The notes under the pieces: model-generated | Databases searched by the model: none | The model's input: only the letters and a program-made list of their open reading frames with translations | Told to the model about the DNA's origin: nothing | Assembly: GCA_964588795.1 (NCBI GenBank) | Contig: CAZPQN010000015.1 | Span: forward strand, 1-52,284 | Direction: 5' to 3' | Origin: CAZPQN01 sp964588795 | GTDB taxonomy: Bacteria; Fidelibacterota; UBA2242 | DNA length: 52,284 bases | Shown here: in pieces, positions 24,421 to 34,039 of the stretch | How positions within the stretch are numbered: the first letter of the stretch is position 1 | Layout of the letters: each line of letters opens with the position of its first letter | Made by a program: the position numbers and the translations under genes

Positions 24421-27400
24421 TGCTTTCGCGACCGAAACGACCTGCCAGATCATTCGTTTTTTCTGCAATTAGCAAAATCCGGATGATTTTGGGATTATTT
24501 CTCCTTGTCGGGGGGCATTTATCCGCCCAGAGATTGGTGACCGACACCGTCACCGTTGCGCCCACGGACACCTGTATTAACCTCAGTCGACAGTTCATCA
24601 TTCCCTCATCACTGAAAATTAGCGATGTCACCGGTCGGGAGATTGAATCTCATCCATTTATTCTTGACGCAGTCAACGGTAATATCAATGACTGGCATTC
24701 CTTGGGCGACACCGCAATTCTGGTTATCAGCTATGCGCACCTCGCTCTCGATCTTACGGCTCAGATACTGCCGCATCCCTTGCCCCGCTATTATGTGCCT
24801 GATGAATCGCGTTCGGCGGAAGTGCCGACGGCATCGCATGAGATGCCGCCTCCAAGTCGAACCGAAGACAGGTACGATTTCCTGAAATCGGGTACGCTGT
24901 ACCGTGGCATACGCATTGGCAGTGAAAGCGGAATGACTCTACAATCAGGTTTGAACCTCGAATTAGAAGGGAAAATTGCCGAAGATATTTCGGTAGTTGG
25001 TGTGCTTTCAGATCAGAATATTCCACTCCAGCCGGAAGGTAATACCCAAACTCTGGACGAAATTGACCGGGTTTTTATCAGGGTCAATATGCCGCATGAA
25101 AACCTGACTTTCGGCGATTATGATATGTCGCTTGCCAGTGGCAGGTACGGAACCTACTCACGTAAATTGCAGGGAGTATTAGCCGAAAGTAAACGCCGAA
25201 ATTATACTGCGGCACTCGCGGGGGCGGTAACTAAAGGACAGTACCATTCCAATTATTTTACCGGCGAGGAAGGTAATCAGGGACCCTATCAACTGCATGG
25301 CCGGGAAGGAATTGCGGCAATTATCATTCTGGCTGGTACGGAAAAAGTCTGGTTGGACGGTAATCTTTTAACCCGAGGCGAAAACAACGACTATATCATT
25401 GACTACAGTACTGCGGAAATTACCTTCATGCCCCGCCGATTGATTACCTCTGCATCCCGCATTACGGTCGATTTTCAGTACTCCGACTTGACCTATCAGA
25501 AGAATATCTGGGTTGCGAATAACAAGATCAATCTAATGCATAATAAAATCAACCTCGGTGCGAGTGTCGTTACCGAGACGGATGACAAGGAAAATCCAAT
25601 CGAAATCACCATCAGTCGCGACGAAAAAACCCGGTTGAAAGCGCTGGGTGATGCTGAGGATCAGGCGTTTCAAAGCACTGTCGTGCCGGATACAACCGGT
25701 GCCTATATCCTGAGTGGTGAGATTTTGGTTTATGTAGGCAAAGGATTGGGAACCCACTCGGCGACCTTTTACAACATTGGTCAGAAGGGAACGTACAAGA
25801 AAGTTTATACCAGTGAGATTGTCTATTTCCAATACGTTGATAAAAGCGATCCTCAGATTCCCAATTCAGAAAAGGAGCAAGCGCTTTATCTGCCAGCCAA
25901 GCCGTTAAAGTTACCGCGTCAACAGCGGCTGTATCATCTGAGTGGAACCTATACGCTGTCGCCCAATTTCAGTGCTCGCACGGAAGTCGCCCGTTCAGTA
26001 CTCGATAAAAACCTGTTTTCACCCTTACAGGATCACGATAACGCCGGAACAGCTTTTAACCTGAGTACGAACGGTGTACTGCCCCTGGCGCAATTTGGAC
26101 AAATCACCGCCAGTGGCAACTACTATCAACAGGGTCAAAGGTTTGTGCAGCTTGATCGTAATCAGGTTGTTGAATATCAACGGAAATGGGACTTACCGAC
26201 GGACTCGACATCCGGTGAACAAGTCTATGAAGGCCAACTTGAATATAAATTAAAGCAGTTGTTTTTCGTCAGGGGTGACGGAGGCGTTTATCAGCGTGGA
26301 GGAGTGGAATCCCGACGGCAGGATTTGTCTGCTGGTTTAAGCTACAAAATGCTTGAAACCATGCAGGTCAGGCAGGAATCTATTCAGCGCCATTCTCGTG
26401 ATTTACCGAAAGTAGACTGGGTCCGCCGACAAGCACGGCTGGCGGTTCGCTATAAAAGTATCCGACCTTATTTCGAATTCAATTCCGAGAAAAGGGACGG
26501 CGATAGCAGTACAACGGGCAATTTCAGGTTCGTGGATCAAAGGATCGGTATATCTTCTGCTGAAACGGGAGTAGTAAACTATAAAATCGAATCGCAGGTG
26601 CGCGTGGATGATCAGAATAATGGCGTGACCTGGAATCGGCAGGCTCGCGCTCAAAATATCCTGCTCAGCGGTCAGTTGAATCAGTGGCGAAATTTATCGG
26701 CATTGTGCGACTACACCTGGCGTCGTAAACATAGTTACGGGCAAAACAATTTGCCGGACATTGAATTCCACCTGCTCAATCTGCAATTGCGCTGGGAACC
26801 TTACTCCAGGCCATTCAGCTGGGAGATGAATCATCGGATTGAAGAAGAACAGAGCATTAAAAAGGAGTGGCGCTATATTTATGCCGGTAAGGGGCAGGGA
26901 CAGTACCTTTATGACTCAACTTACGCCGATTACATTCCACATCCGCAAGGCGATTATCTATTGCGAATTATTCCATCTGCCATTCGGGAACCGGTAACCA
27001 GTTTTAATAACAGTCTGAGAGTATATTTCAATGGCGCCGCACTGAAAAAAAAGCACGGAAAGCTGCTTAACCGATTTGCTACCATCTCCGAAGTGCGTCT
27101 GCAACAGCAGATAAAAAGCGGTGAAAATCCACTGCGCTATTGGCGTTTTAATCCCGCGCAAATTGATACCCAGTGGCAGTATTTCCAGCGCATTATACAG
27201 CAGGACGTCATCTATCGTCCCGCCCTGCCACGCAGTGAGCTCCGTCTCCGGTTTAATTCCATGCATCAAATTACCGGTCTGGATGTGCGGGGTGCTGAAC
27301 GGAATATCAGCACTGAATGGAATTTGCGCTATCGTCGACCATTAGGAACTAACCTGGATTATGAGACCGAATGGACGACAAAAACTATCAATCGGGAATC

Positions 27401-27827
27401 GGTCTTTAATAGCCTTCGTGATCGGAACATTAGTTCTCAAAGGTTTAAAAACGTGCTCTCCTACACCTATGAACGGGTGCACCGGCTCAGTCTGGATTTT
27501 CTATTTATGCAGGACAAGGAATCCGAAGAAAGATTAGTCAGTGCCTGGTTGACCACGCTGAAACCGGTCTACGAATATAAAATAAGCGGCAAGGGACGCG
27601 TAAAAGTTTTTATGGAGTTTAATCAGGTGTCCGTTACTCCGAAACGCACGCTGATTCCCTGGGAAATGTGTAATGGAAAAAAAGAGGGAGTGACTTTCGG
27701 ATGGGGCAGTGCATTGGAATATTATCTCGCTCAAAATCTGAGCCTGCGCCTCAATTATGAAAGCTGGAAAGAACCACAGCGTGATATTTATCATTTAGGC
27801 AGTGGGGAAATGCGGATTTTCTTTTGA
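24420..27827 (+). CDS. Very large outer-membrane beta-barrel-like protein, unknown function
   Basis: A 1135-residue exported protein. A signal sequence (MILGLFLLVGGHLSAQ) lies at residues ~22-37 of the frame, so translation could also start at ATG 24483. An N-terminal beta-rich domain (to ~140) is followed by SGMTLQSGLNLELEGKI, then a VWLDGNLLTRGENNDYIIDYSTAEITF segment. That last segment is a hallmark of surface/outer-membrane proteins in FCB bacteria. The remainder alternates amphipathic, aromatic-rich strands to the final MRIFF. The C-terminal Phe and strand pattern fit an outer-membrane barrel of many strands. It is coupled upstream to a propeller and downstream to Omp85 by one-base overlaps. 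No enzymatic motif recognised. Confidence 0.75.
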   Translation: MLSRPKRPARSFVFSAISKIRMILGLFLLVGGHLSAQRLVTDTVTVAPTDTCINLSRQFIIPSSLKISDVTGREIESHPFILDAVNGNINDWHSLGDTAILVISYAHLALDLTAQILPHPLPRYYVPDESRSAEVPTASHEMPPPSRTEDRYDFLKSGTLYRGIRIGSESGMTLQSGLNLELEGKIAEDISVVGVLSDQNIPLQPEGNTQTLDEIDRVFIRVNMPHENLTFGDYDMSLASGRYGTYSRKLQGVLAESKRRNYTAALAGAVTKGQYHSNYFTGEEGNQGPYQLHGREGIAAIIILAGTEKVWLDGNLLTRGENNDYIIDYSTAEITFMPRRLITSASRITVDFQYSDLTYQKNIWVANNKINLMHNKINLGASVVTETDDKENPIEITISRDEKTRLKALGDAEDQAFQSTVVPDTTGAYILSGEILVYVGKGLGTHSATFYNIGQKGTYKKVYTSEIVYFQYVDKSDPQIPNSEKEQALYLPAKPLKLPRQQRLYHLSGTYTLSPNFSARTEVARSVLDKNLFSPLQDHDNAGTAFNLSTNGVLPLAQFGQITASGNYYQQGQRFVQLDRNQVVEYQRKWDLPTDSTSGEQVYEGQLEYKLKQLFFVRGDGGVYQRGGVESRRQDLSAGLSYKMLETMQVRQESIQRHSRDLPKVDWVRRQARLAVRYKSIRPYFEFNSEKRDGDSSTTGNFRFVDQRIGISSAETGVVNYKIESQVRVDDQNNGVTWNRQARAQNILLSGQLNQWRNLSALCDYTWRRKHSYGQNNLPDIEFHLLNLQLRWEPYSRPFSWEMNHRIEEEQSIKKEWRYIYAGKGQGQYLYDSTYADYIPHPQGDYLLRIIPSAIREPVTSFNNSLRVYFNGAALKKKHGKLLNRFATISEVRLQQQIKSGENPLRYWRFNPAQIDTQWQYFQRIIQQDVIYRPALPRSELRLRFNSMHQITGLDVRGAERNISTEWNLRYRRPLGTNLDYETEWTTKTINRESVFNSLRDRNISSQRFKNVLSYTYERVHRLSLDFLFMQDKESEERLVSAWLTTLKPVYEYKISGKGRVKVFMEFNQVSVTPKRTLIPWEMCNGKKEGVTFGWGSALEYYLAQNLSLRLNYESWKEPQRDIYHLGSGEMRIFF

Positions 27828-29392
27828 TGAATACCCACCGGATACCAGTTCGTTTTTGGCAGTTGCGATCCATGAAATATAGGTCAATTTTTAGCTTTAT
27901 TCTTTTCAATGCACTAATCTGGCGGATGGATCTGCTGGCGCAGGAATCACCTTCCGATGCATTGAACTCTGATAGCATCCGGTTCGGCAAAATTACTGTA
28001 AACGATTATCGTGACCTGACCTTTGTCAGTACCCGCACCTTTATCAAATACTTCGATTGGCCTGTCAACCAACAGTCATTTTTAGCCATTGGCGGAGAAG
28101 TGGCTGACGATGCTATTAAACAGGGCTTTCCTGTGCCTTTGATAAAAATTCTGGTAATTGCGCCGGTTACGGATGCCGGCTATACATATCTTAATCCTAC
28201 TCTGCTGTGTGATTGGGGTGATCTGGTAAAGATTGATACGATTTTCTGTACCGGTCTCCAGAAAACCAGGCCGGCAGTTATCCAAAAGAGTCTGACAAGA
28301 TTTCTGCATTCCCCGTATCGTCCACTAGTAGGTCAAAGCATGGTTGGGGCGTTGTCGAAATTTGCTTCGGTGAAAAATATGTCCGAACCGGAGCTGGTTC
28401 GGACACGGGAGGGACGTTATGGAGTGCTGTTTCATCTGACGGAGATCAACACCAATGAATTCAGCGGGGTTCTCGGATATATCCCCGCCAAAGGTGGTTT
28501 GGATGGTTATTTTACCGGAGAAATAAATCTCGCTTTGCGTAATATTGCCGGGTCAGGACGCGAGGCCGCCGTGTACTGGTCGAAACCCAACCGCAACTCC
28601 CAGCAAATCCGATTACATTACTTTGAACCATGGTTGCTGGGCAGTAATTATGCAGGACAGGTGGATTTCAGTCAAATTTTACGCGATACCTTGGTAGTTA
28701 TCAGGGACTTGACTATCGAAGGAAAAAGGGAAATGGGGATTTTCAGCACCATCCGCTTGCGGCTTGCTCGTCAGGTGACAATTCCCACGCCGGGTGGGCG
28801 GACTCTACTCGGGCTGGAAAACAGTCGCAATTATCGAATTGGGGGCGGTTTTGATTTTGATAATCGGGATTATCCTGCTAATCCATCCTGCGGAGTAAGC
28901 GTGCGGCTCACACAATTATGCGGTCGCATGCAAAGCACGACGGGGGACAAGACCTGGCTGTATGAGTCTACGGTGACGGCAGAAATTTACTCGGCCTTGC
29001 GGACAAAAACCATTCTGGCACAGAAGTTTAACTTTAACGGACGTTGGATGCAAAACGGCAGATTGTCGTACGCCGATAATTTTTGGTTGGGCGGAGCGAC
29101 CAGCCTGCGGGGCTACCCGAACGACTTTTTTCGCGGTTTTCGAGTAGGATGGCTGACCCATGAAATCCGCTACGTGTTCGGAAAGGACAGTCGGGTCTAC
29201 TTATTTTATGATCAGGGCTTCTGTGATCAACTTTCAAGAACGAATTGGAGCAAATTCCAGACTCCCTACTCGTACGGAATCGGTACGCGGTTGACTGCGC
29301 GAATCGGGATCATCGGAATTGATTACGGGTTTGGTCAGAAAGATACTTTTTCCACCGCCAAAATTCACCTCACACTCGAGAATCGGTTTTAG
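27827..29392 (+). CDS. Short Omp85 (BamA/TamA) family outer-membrane protein
   Basis: A 521-residue Omp85 superfamily protein. The signal peptide (MKYRSIFSFILFNALIW...LLAQ) begins at an internal ATG, 27872, which may be the true start; ATG 27827 overlaps the upstream stop. One recognisable POTRA domain lies at about residues 118-205 (GDLVKIDTIFCTGLQKTRPAVIQKSL...). The 16-strand barrel follows (GVLGYIPAKGG, LALRNIAGSGREAAVYW) and includes the L6-loop GGATSLRGYPNDFFRG, where the conserved RGY sits. The protein ends in Phe. With a single clear POTRA it is shorter than BamA, closer to TamA-like or FhaC-like translocases. Its coupling to the giant barrel gene suggests it inserts that protein or its partners. 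Confidence 0.87.
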   Translation: MNTHRIPVRFWQLRSMKYRSIFSFILFNALIWRMDLLAQESPSDALNSDSIRFGKITVNDYRDLTFVSTRTFIKYFDWPVNQQSFLAIGGEVADDAIKQGFPVPLIKILVIAPVTDAGYTYLNPTLLCDWGDLVKIDTIFCTGLQKTRPAVIQKSLTRFLHSPYRPLVGQSMVGALSKFASVKNMSEPELVRTREGRYGVLFHLTEINTNEFSGVLGYIPAKGGLDGYFTGEINLALRNIAGSGREAAVYWSKPNRNSQQIRLHYFEPWLLGSNYAGQVDFSQILRDTLVVIRDLTIEGKREMGIFSTIRLRLARQVTIPTPGGRTLLGLENSRNYRIGGGFDFDNRDYPANPSCGVSVRLTQLCGRMQSTTGDKTWLYESTVTAEIYSALRTKTILAQKFNFNGRWMQNGRLSYADNFWLGGATSLRGYPNDFFRGFRVGWLTHEIRYVFGKDSRVYLFYDQGFCDQLSRTNWSKFQTPYSYGIGTRLTARIGIIGIDYGFGQKDTFSTAKIHLTLENRF

Positions 29393-29394
29393 TT

Positions 29395-31533
29395 ATGAAT
29401 ACGTTAAAAAAGAAATCAGAACCCAGAAGCAAAGCGACCTCCCACGATGTATTAATCGCGAAAACGCTTGAATATTTAAAAAATCAATCCGGTCGGGCGG
29501 TCAAACAACGCCGGATAGCACGTGTATTAAATATTCCTGCGGCCGGATATGTGACCTATCGCCACCTGTTGAAAGAAATGGTCGAGCAGGGGCTCATCGA
29601 ACAATGCTCCCGGAATACTTTCCGACTTCCCGCCCGGCCGCACCAGGTCCAGGGAACGATCTCTTTCAGCGGCAAAGGGTTTGCTTTTGTCAGCACTGCC
29701 GATAACGAAGAAATTTATATCGCAGCCGAAAACGTCGGCACAGCTTTTCATCATGATCAAGTGCTGATTGAGAGACTGCGTCGAAGAAAGGGCTTAAATC
29801 CGGAAGGGCGGGTGCTACAGGTGGTGCAGCGTTCAACCGAACCATTGCTCGGGACTACTCGGAGACAAGGTGCTCAATGGTTCGTTTTCACCGAGCAACC
29901 GGCGCGCAAAGTTTCTATCATCCCGGATAGGAACTCTAATAAACTCCAGGAGGGTCAGCTGGTTGAACTGGGGGGAATACTTTGGGATCGGCCCTTCCAG
30001 GTTCCTCTGGCCAAAATCCGGCAGATTTTGGGCAAGTTGGATGAACCACGCGATGATATTGCGATAATCATAAAGACCTTTCGGGTGCGTCAAGATTTCC
30101 CGCGTCAGGTACTAGAGCAGGCTGGTCAGTTAAAAGTCGGGGTACGTGACTTTGAAGGGCGTCTCGACCTGACCAACAAAGTCATTTTTACCATTGATCC
30201 GGAAACTGCCATGGATTATGATGATGCGGTCTCACTTGAGCCTGGTGGGAATGGTAACTGGCTACTCGGAGTGCACATCGCGGATGTCAGTCATTTTATT
30301 CCGGCAGATAGCGCGCTCGACAGGGAAGCGCGCCGACGAGGGACGAGCATTTACTGCGGCCCACACGTCATTCCCATGTTGCCGGAGCAATTAGCTAACC
30401 ATCTATGCAGTCTTCAGCCTGATGAAACGCGTCTGACATATTCGGTCTTAATGAATGTTGATGCGACGGGTATTCTCCTGAATTATCAGATAACTCCCTC
30501 GTTCATTCGTTCCGTCCGACGCTTCACTTATGAGGAAGTGCAGGGTATTTTAAATCAAAAATATGGCAGTCATTACAAGATTTTAGCCGCTATGCGAGGG
30601 TTAAGTACCATCTTGTACCAAAAGCGCGTCTCAGCCGGAAGCATTGATTTTGATCTCCCCGAACCGTTCTTCAGGATGGGCGAGGATGAAGTCCCTCTTG
30701 AAATCAAACCCAGCATACGCTTGGACAGTCATCGTCTGATAGAAGAATTTATGCTGTTAGCCAACCGTACTGTCGCCGAGCATATCGCTATAAAACGTCA
30801 GCGCGACAGACTGCCTTTCATTTATCGCCTACACGCGCGTCCCACCGATCAGGATATTGAGAAACTGTACGAGATTTTGAAATACTTGGGACTGAATTAT
30901 GTACGTCCCCAGCAATTCACGCCGGCGGTTTTACAGCGGATTTTAAACGACATCAGGGACTTGCCGTACAGCAATTTTATCGAAAGAATTGCCGTGCGTT
31001 CCATGACCAAAGCCCTGTATTCCAGCCTGCCTTTGGGCCATTTTGGATTGGCGTTCCGCCATTATACGCATTTCACTTCGCCTATTCGCCGCTATCCGGA
31101 TTTATTGGCGCACCGTTTATTAAGGTTATATTCCCAAACGGGAACATTCGAGGTTGCTCCTGGCTTGCGCAGGTCGGTAAGCGCAATCGCCAAGTCAGCT
31201 TCAGAGAGCGAGATCAAGGCCATGGAAATTGAACGTGAATATATCAAAATCAAGCAAATCCGCTATCTCACCCGCCAGATTGGTAAATGGTTTAGCGGAG
31301 TGATATCCGGGGTTACGGAGTTTGGATTTTTTGTGGAAATCTCCCAGTTTCTGGTTGAGGGGCTGGTGCATATTCGGAAGCTTGAGGATGATTTCTATGT
31401 CTACGACGCAGACCGGCACTGCCTAAAAGGCCGTCGCTGGGGACGTGTGTTTAGACTCGGGGATGTCGTGCAGGTTAGAATCGCCGCAGTTTCGATAGCT
31501 GACCGCAGTGTTGATTTGGACTGGGGTGAATAG
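29395..31533 (+). CDS. rnr: Ribonuclease R
   Basis: A 712-residue 3'-to-5' exoribonuclease of the RNB (RNase II/R) family. Order of domains: winged-helix HTH (about 20-75), cold-shock domains, RNB catalytic core with TIDPETAMDYDDA (D268, D274, D276, D277), and a C-terminal S1 domain (GKWFSGVISGVTEFGFFVEI...). The N-terminal HTH identifies RNase R over RNase II. The Lys-rich tail of E. coli RNase R is absent. It starts 2 bases after the Omp85 stop, so it shares a transcript with the envelope genes although no functional link is known. Confidence 0.95.
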   Translation: MNTLKKKSEPRSKATSHDVLIAKTLEYLKNQSGRAVKQRRIARVLNIPAAGYVTYRHLLKEMVEQGLIEQCSRNTFRLPARPHQVQGTISFSGKGFAFVSTADNEEIYIAAENVGTAFHHDQVLIERLRRRKGLNPEGRVLQVVQRSTEPLLGTTRRQGAQWFVFTEQPARKVSIIPDRNSNKLQEGQLVELGGILWDRPFQVPLAKIRQILGKLDEPRDDIAIIIKTFRVRQDFPRQVLEQAGQLKVGVRDFEGRLDLTNKVIFTIDPETAMDYDDAVSLEPGGNGNWLLGVHIADVSHFIPADSALDREARRRGTSIYCGPHVIPMLPEQLANHLCSLQPDETRLTYSVLMNVDATGILLNYQITPSFIRSVRRFTYEEVQGILNQKYGSHYKILAAMRGLSTILYQKRVSAGSIDFDLPEPFFRMGEDEVPLEIKPSIRLDSHRLIEEFMLLANRTVAEHIAIKRQRDRLPFIYRLHARPTDQDIEKLYEILKYLGLNYVRPQQFTPAVLQRILNDIRDLPYSNFIERIAVRSMTKALYSSLPLGHFGLAFRHYTHFTSPIRRYPDLLAHRLLRLYSQTGTFEVAPGLRRSVSAIAKSASESEIKAMEIEREYIKIKQIRYLTRQIGKWFSGVISGVTEFGFFVEISQFLVEGLVHIRKLEDDFYVYDADRHCLKGRRWGRVFRLGDVVQVRIAAVSIADRSVDLDWGE

Positions 31534-31621
31534 GGGTGAAATTGATGCATTATCCTTGGGATTATCGTCCGGAAAAGTTAATTTAATATCGGAGTTAGTT
31601 TGGGTAAATGAAGAGTAGAGC

Positions 31622-32632
31622 ATGAGAAACTTACTGTATCTTTTTATATTGATTGGCATGACGTTCCTGATTGATTGCGGCAAGCAACGCTCGGCAATCG
31701 GCGCCTCAGATCAAATCTACGTGGTCGCCAGTGCGGAGATTCGCGACCAAATCGGCGATCTGATTGATACTACTTTCTGCTACGGTCTGCGTGTCCCGGA
31801 ATTTCAACGCTTTTTCGAAATTGCCTGGCAACCTCTGGAAAATTTTCCCAAGGTTATCCAGTATAAAAATATCATCCTGATTGCTGACTTGAGCAAACCG
31901 GATTTGGCAAATAAAATCGTCCGGCGTCTATTACCGAAGGCTCAGATCGAACAGGCTTTGCAGGACAGCGGCAGTGTTCTGGCCGTCGAGGATAACTGGG
32001 CGAAGGGGCAGTTGCTGGTTATCATTTTAGGCACTAATCTCCGGCAAATTCAAAAAAGTATCATCACCCAGCGAGACTGGCTCTATCAAAAATTTGACCA
32101 GAAGTACCTTGAAGTGCAGACCCGCTATTGGTATCAGACCAAAGAGCAGACTCGGCTAAGCGAGTATTTAATGAAAAAATATCGCTGGACAATCCGCGTT
32201 CAGCACGATTATGTTGTTTTGAAAGAACTGCCCGAGGAGAACTTTGTATGGTTGGGGCGGGGAATACCTTACCGCTGGTTAGCAGTTAACTGGACGGACG
32301 GCATTCGGACCGAATGGTTGACCCCGAATGGTTTATTCGAACGGCGCGAGTTCATTGGTACGAAGTTTTACCAGGGCATCCGCACCGAAAAAAAATTCCT
32401 CGGGCATAATTTCACCCGGTTGGGAGAAAACGATGCCTTGCGCATGTACGGATTATGGTACCATGCCGAAAAGACTCAGGGTGGGCCGTTTATCACTTAT
32501 GCCTTCTATGACAAACGTACGGATCGGACATTCATCATTGATCTTCTGATGTACGGGCCAGGCGAGAAAATTTCCTTCCTGTTTCGCGGGGTTGACATAA
32601 TGGCCCGGACATTTACCACTGCCGCCTCCTGA
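31622..32632 (+). CDS. DUF4837 family putative lipoprotein
   Basis: A 336-residue exported protein resembling DUF4837, a family I associate with Bacteroidota. The N-terminus is a signal sequence ending LIDC, so C19 could be lipidated, although Asp at -1 is atypical for a lipobox. The two similar halves (IYVVASAEIRDQIGDLI... and RWTIRVQHDYVVLKEL...) suggest a duplicated alpha/beta module. Function unknown. It sits between rnr (88-base gap) and purE (57-base gap). Confidence 0.72.
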   Translation: MRNLLYLFILIGMTFLIDCGKQRSAIGASDQIYVVASAEIRDQIGDLIDTTFCYGLRVPEFQRFFEIAWQPLENFPKVIQYKNIILIADLSKPDLANKIVRRLLPKAQIEQALQDSGSVLAVEDNWAKGQLLVIILGTNLRQIQKSIITQRDWLYQKFDQKYLEVQTRYWYQTKEQTRLSEYLMKKYRWTIRVQHDYVVLKELPEENFVWLGRGIPYRWLAVNWTDGIRTEWLTPNGLFERREFIGTKFYQGIRTEKKFLGHNFTRLGENDALRMYGLWYHAEKTQGGPFITYAFYDKRTDRTFIIDLLMYGPGEKISFLFRGVDIMARTFTTAAS

Positions 32633-32689
32633 CCGCACCGGTTGTTTGGGAATTATTGACCAGCCGTTTAAATTTACCCTGAATCCGAG

Positions 32690-33157
32690 ATGAGCAAGCA
32701 GAAAATAGCATTGATTGTTGGGAGCAAATCTGACCTTGAAGTTGTCAAGGTCGCTGAACCATATTTAGAATTTTTTAACATTGACTGCACCGTTCAGACG
32801 CTCTCAGCCCATCGTCAACATTCGGCCCTAGTTGAGTATTTGAAAAAGCTGGAAAACTCCGATTGCCGTCTGATTATTGCCTGTGCCGGTATGGCCGCGC
32901 ACCTGCCGGGGGTAGTTGCCGCCCTGACCGATTTGCCGGTCGTTGGTGTACCACTGGTAGCTTCGTCACTGAACGGGATGGATGCACTGCTTTCCATTGT
33001 TCAAATGCCCAAAGGAATACCGGTCGCTACCATGACGATCGGAGAAGCCGGAGTAATCAATGCCGTGGTCTATGCCGCTCGCGTGCTGGCCTTGGCTGAC
33101 TCACAAATGCAGGCTAAACTCCACGAATTTCGTCAGCGAGGCAGTAAACTTGCCTGA
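32690..33157 (+). CDS. purE: N5-carboxyaminoimidazole ribonucleotide mutase (class I PurE)
   Basis: A 155-residue octameric-type enzyme of purine synthesis that moves the carboxylate of N5-CAIR to C4. GSKSD (11-15), SAHR (39-42), the AGMAAHLPG loop and LLSIVQMPKGIPVAT are canonical. Retention of Arg in SAHR marks class I; class II AIR carboxylases usually have SAHK. The usual Thr-Pro after SAHR is Gln-His here (Q43, H44), a small oddity near the active site. No purK is nearby. The 3' end overlaps the next gene by 8 bases. Confidence 0.95.
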   Translation: MSKQKIALIVGSKSDLEVVKVAEPYLEFFNIDCTVQTLSAHRQHSALVEYLKKLENSDCRLIIACAGMAAHLPGVVAALTDLPVVGVPLVASSLNGMDALLSIVQMPKGIPVATMTIGEAGVINAVVYAARVLALADSQMQAKLHEFRQRGSKLA

Positions 33158-34037
33158 AAAAAGAATTTTAGTTACCGGCGCGAATGGCATGCTGGGTGAA
33201 AACTGTGTCCGGCTGTTAATGTCGGAGGGAGTACTCCTCGCTACTGATTTGCACCCTCAACTAATAACCTCTATGCCGGTGAATTACAGACCATTGAATA
33301 TTACTGCGACGGATGAAGTGCATGCCGTGCTGACCGAGTTCAGACCCGATTGGGTGGTCAATTGCGCGGCTTATACCGGCGTCGATGGTTCCGAAAACCA
33401 CCGCGAAAAAGCCTGGGAAGTCAACGTCACCGGTGTCAGAAATATTGTCGATAATCTACTTACGCTTGGAGGACAAATAATCCAGATCTCCACCGATTAT
33501 GTGTTCGATGGACAAAGCGGACCTTATGATGAAAATGCCGCCGTCAATCCCATCAATTACTATGGTCAGACCAAGCTGGCTTCAGAACATCTGATCGTCG
33601 AATCTGGCTTGCCTTATGTAATTCTGCGTACGAATGTCCTGTTCGGGAATGCGACCAATCCGTCAGCCAGTTTTGTGCACTGGGTTGTGACGCGACTGAC
33701 CCGACATGAATTTATCACTGTCGTGACTGACCAGTATGGCAATCCGACCTGGACAAACGGGCTGGCAGAAGCAATCCGGCAGGTGATCCGGGATGGAAAA
33801 ACCGGACTATTCAATTACGGTGGCGCGGACTACGTCAATCGCTATGATTTTGCACTTCAAATTGCCGATATTTATCAACTGGAACATGGTTATATCAAAC
33901 CGATTACGACTCGGGAACTGAATCAAAAAGCGCCGCGACCATTACGAGCAGGTTTAGTTTGCGAAAAAATAAAGAACACCTTTGGATTTGAGTTATATAC
34001 CCTCAAAGAAGCTTTAATCCGGATGCGAGGAGCCTAA
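33150..34037 (+). CDS. RmlD-like dTDP-4-dehydrorhamnose reductase / extended SDR
   Basis: A 295-residue NAD(P)-dependent short-chain dehydrogenase. GANGMLGENC is the Rossmann glycine motif, STDYVFDG and YYGQTKLASE (Tyr and Lys of the YxxxK catalytic pair) match RmlD/RfbD, which reduces dTDP-4-keto-rhamnose to dTDP-L-rhamnose. The TTG at 33150 is preferred: AGCGAGG lies at a proper distance, and it places the Rossmann strand at the N-terminus. Longer starts would lie inside purE without matching family sequence. No rmlA, B or C is in the window, so another deoxysugar or a distant operon is possible. Confidence 0.85.
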   Translation: MPEKRILVTGANGMLGENCVRLLMSEGVLLATDLHPQLITSMPVNYRPLNITATDEVHAVLTEFRPDWVVNCAAYTGVDGSENHREKAWEVNVTGVRNIVDNLLTLGGQIIQISTDYVFDGQSGPYDENAAVNPINYYGQTKLASEHLIVESGLPYVILRTNVLFGNATNPSASFVHWVVTRLTRHEFITVVTDQYGNPTWTNGLAEAIRQVIRDGKTGLFNYGGADYVNRYDFALQIADIYQLEHGYIKPITTRELNQKAPRPLRAGLVCEKIKNTFGFELYTLKEALIRMRGA

Positions 34038-34039
34038 CG

